DNA from: Desulfarculus sp.
GTDB taxonomy: Bacteria; Desulfobacterota; Desulfarculia; Desulfarculales; Desulfarculaceae
Reading direction: 5' to 3'
Assembly: GCA_020216805.1 (NCBI GenBank)
Contig: JAIWNN010000015.1
Span: 1-10,000 of the forward strand
DNA length: 10,000 nucleotides
The notes under the pieces are model-generated. The model did no database searches. It was given only the letters and a program-made list of their open reading frames with translations, and was not told the origin of the DNA. Position 1 is the first letter of the stretch, and the number at the start of each line of letters is the position of its first letter. The position numbers and the translations under genes were made by a program. Below, in pieces: positions 6,152-10,000 of this stretch.

Positions 6152-6181
6152 TTGCGCTGCGCATTCATGCCGTGCTAAATA
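6152..6181 (+). promoter_or_regulatory. Sigma70-like promoter for ppdK, overlapped by an inverted repeat
   Basis: TTGCGC (6152-6157) and TAAATA (6176-6181) are spaced by 18 bases in the 131-base gap between the thioesterase and ppdK. An inverted repeat CAGCGC (6143-6148) / GCGCTG (6154-6159) overlaps the -35 element and could be an operator, or a weak hairpin at the end of the upstream transcript. Downstream, GGGC-TTCG-GCCC (6195-6206) would form a UUCG-capped hairpin in the ppdK leader. Confidence 0.45.
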
Positions 6182-6235
6182 GGTGACAATGCTTGGGCTT
6201 CGGCCCCCAGTCCGTGGCAGCACACCTTGGGCCTT

Positions 6236-6242
6236 GGGAGGA
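6236..6242 (+). promoter_or_regulatory. Ribosome binding site that fixes the GTG start of ppdK
   Basis: GGGAGGA lies 5 bases before GTG 6248. The in-frame ATG at 6227 lies upstream of this site and would add seven non-family residues (MGLGRIS), so GTG is chosen. Confidence 0.85.
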
Positions 6243-6247
6243 TTTCA

Positions 6248-8929
<2,682 letters not shown>

Positions 8930-8944
8930 CCCCCCGCGCACCCC

Positions 8945-8990
8945 ACCCGCGCCCCCGCTCCCGCCCGGGACGGGGGCGCGGGTGTTTTCT
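8945..8990 (+). terminator. Intrinsic terminator after ppdK
   Basis: ACCCGCGCCCCCG (8945-8957) pairs perfectly over 13 bp with CGGGGGCGCGGGT (8971-8983). The loop contains a further TCCC/GGGA stem, and the hairpin is followed by GTTTTCT. It starts 15 bases after the ppdK stop. Confidence 0.9.
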
Positions 8991-9005
8991 GAATGAGTTT
9001 CAGCC

Positions 9006-9141
9006 CCATCCGGAGGATGGAACGCCGCACTTGCCAAGCTCAGGGCAAGGCGTTAACCTTAAGCGCCCATGTAGGTTGCAGACGCGGATGGCCGTGCGCG
9101 CAACCGCCAAGGGCGAGCGCCGGATCGGCCGTTCACGGTCG
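9006..9141 (+). other. Chain of hairpins in the fabH upstream region, candidate leader RNA
   Basis: The 233 bases between the ppdK terminator and fabH hold no gene but much pairing. CCATCC/GGATGG (9006-9020) has a 3-base loop. AACGC/GCGTT (9021-9025, 9050-9054) encloses CTTGCC/GGCAAG (9030-9035, 9044-9049). AACCT/AGGTT is at 9055-9059 and 9073-9077. GGTTGC/GCAACC (9074-9079, 9100-9105) shares bases with the previous stem, so the two exclude each other. CGGCCG/CGGTCG (9126-9141) has loop TTCA. A possible promoter, TTGCCA (9031-9036) with 17 bases to TAACCT (9054-9059), would start transcription near 9066. I recognise no known riboswitch. Confidence 0.35.
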
Positions 9142-9223
9142 GCCCCCGCACCAGGCAAGGTTTTTGGCCGCCATTTGGGCGCCCCACCCCGGGGAGGGCG
9201 GCAACATCATCCGGGAGGGATGC

Positions 9224-10000
9224 ATGGTCCCCATCAAACTGGCCGGCACGGGCTCCTACCTGCCCTCGAAAATCCTGACCAACTTCGACCTCGAAAAAAC
9301 CCTGGACACCACCGACGAATGGATCGTGCGTCGCACCGGCATCCGCGAGCGACGCATCGCCGAGCCCGATCAGGCCACCTCCGACCTGGCCCTGCCCGCC
9401 TGCCGCCAGGCCCTAGCCGCGGCCGGGATCACCGAGGCCGACATCGACTATATCATTATGGGCACCATCACCCCGGACTGCTGCTGCCCCTGCGGGGCCA
9501 ACGTCTTGCAGGGCAAGCTGGGCGCCCACCAGGCGGTGACCTTCGACATCACCGCCGCCTGTTCGGGCTTCGTCTTCGCCCTAGACGTGGCCATGCGCTA
9601 CCTGCAGTCCGGCGCGGCCAAGACCATCCTGGTGGTGGCGGCCGAGGTGATGAGCCGGGTGGTGGACTGGACCGACCGCGCCACCTGCGTGCTCTGGGGC
9701 GACGGGGCCGGCGCGGCGGTGCTCAAGGCCGAGGAGGGCGGTCCCCAGATCATCGACCTGTACATCGGCACCGACGGGGCCAACGGCCAGAACCTGCGGG
9801 TGGCCGGCGGCGGCTCCTCCACCACCCCCATCAGCCACGAATCGGTGGACAAAAAGCTCCACACCCTGAAGCTGATCGAGGCCTCGGCCTCGGTGCGGGT
9901 GGCGGTGGCCCATTTCGCCCAGTCGGTCCACACCGTTCTGGACCGCCAGGGGCTCAAGGTGGAGGACGTGGACCTGTTCATCCCCCACCAGGCCAACATC
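9224..10000 (+). CDS. fabH: 3-oxoacyl-ACP synthase III (KAS III), partial at right edge
   Basis: 259 residues are visible, about four fifths of the usual 320-330. FabH condenses acetyl-CoA (or another acyl-CoA) with malonyl-ACP to begin fatty-acid synthesis. ATG 9224 is preceded by GGGAGG (9213-9218) at 5 bases. Seen: TTDEWIVRRTGIRERR with Trp33 and Arg37 in the CoA-binding positions; FDITAACSGF with the nucleophile Cys113; WGDGAGAAVL; and IPHQANI with the catalytic His255 at the very end. The active-site Asn is beyond the edge. Oddities: a CCCPC run at 86-90, and residues 217-228 (LIEASASVRVAV) where E. coli FabH has MAGNEVFKVAV, so the Gly and Phe of that segment are replaced. The gene is separated from ppdK by a terminator, so it starts a new unit. 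A KAS III paralogue with different acyl-CoA preference is a reasonable alternative. Confidence 0.93.
   Translation, partial: MVPIKLAGTGSYLPSKILTNFDLEKTLDTTDEWIVRRTGIRERRIAEPDQATSDLALPACRQALAAAGITEADIDYIIMGTITPDCCCPCGANVLQGKLGAHQAVTFDITAACSGFVFALDVAMRYLQSGAAKTILVVAAEVMSRVVDWTDRATCVLWGDGAGAAVLKAEEGGPQIIDLYIGTDGANGQNLRVAGGGSSTTPISHESVDKKLHTLKLIEASASVRVAVAHFAQSVHTVLDRQGLKVEDVDLFIPHQANI

Noticed and set aside
9126..9171. Possible attenuator terminator before fabH (hairpin 9126-9141 with later TTTTT at about 9162-9166)
   Set aside because: About 20 bases separate the stem from the T run, too far for intrinsic termination.

Overview
This is a GC-rich window (third codon positions are almost all G or C) of ordinary bacterial chromosome. 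The protein families suggest an anaerobic, probably sulfate-reducing bacterium of the former Deltaproteobacteria (Desulfobacterota). Three things point that way: a CoA-disulfide-reductase/NADH-oxidase type flavoprotein, an alaC-hom-apgM amino-acid cluster, and pyruvate,phosphate dikinase. A Desulfarculus-like organism would fit, but this is inference from family resemblance and base composition and was not searched.

Layout: (1) 1-393, minus strand: N-terminal part of an FAD/NAD(P)H disulfide-type oxidoreductase running off the left edge. (2) 394-823: a divergent intergenic region with several inverted repeats and a good sigma70-like promoter facing right. (3) 824-1528: an unrecognised 234-residue protein with a helical, possibly TPR-like core. 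(4) 1529-1666: a strong promoter (TTGACA) and a perfect 15-bp palindrome. (5) 1667-6116: four plus-strand genes, namely alanine-type aminotransferase (alaC), homoserine dehydrogenase with ACT domain (hom), an ApgM-type phosphoglycerate-mutase-like protein that is probably the homoserine kinase, and a hotdog acyl-CoA thioesterase. (6) 6248-8929: ppdK, starting at GTG and ending in a strong intrinsic terminator. (7) 9224-10000: N-terminal part of fabH, preceded by a roughly 230-base structured leader.

How the genes fit together: alaC, hom and apgM look like an amino-acid unit. Hom makes homoserine from aspartate semialdehyde. The ApgM-like protein probably phosphorylates it on the way to threonine, because no classical GHMP-type ThrB is present here. 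PpdK interconverts pyruvate and PEP, and FabH starts fatty-acid synthesis.

The least ordinary sequence is between the genes. A pair of perfect hairpins (16 bp and 20 bp) in inverted arrangement separates alaC from hom. A fragment resembling a widespread ATTGCGAGGAG-type dispersed repeat separates hom from apgM. A chain of hairpins, including two mutually exclusive ones, precedes fabH. I found no CRISPR array, tRNA, rRNA, insertion sequence, phage gene or defence system, and nothing that looks like an undescribed multi-gene system.
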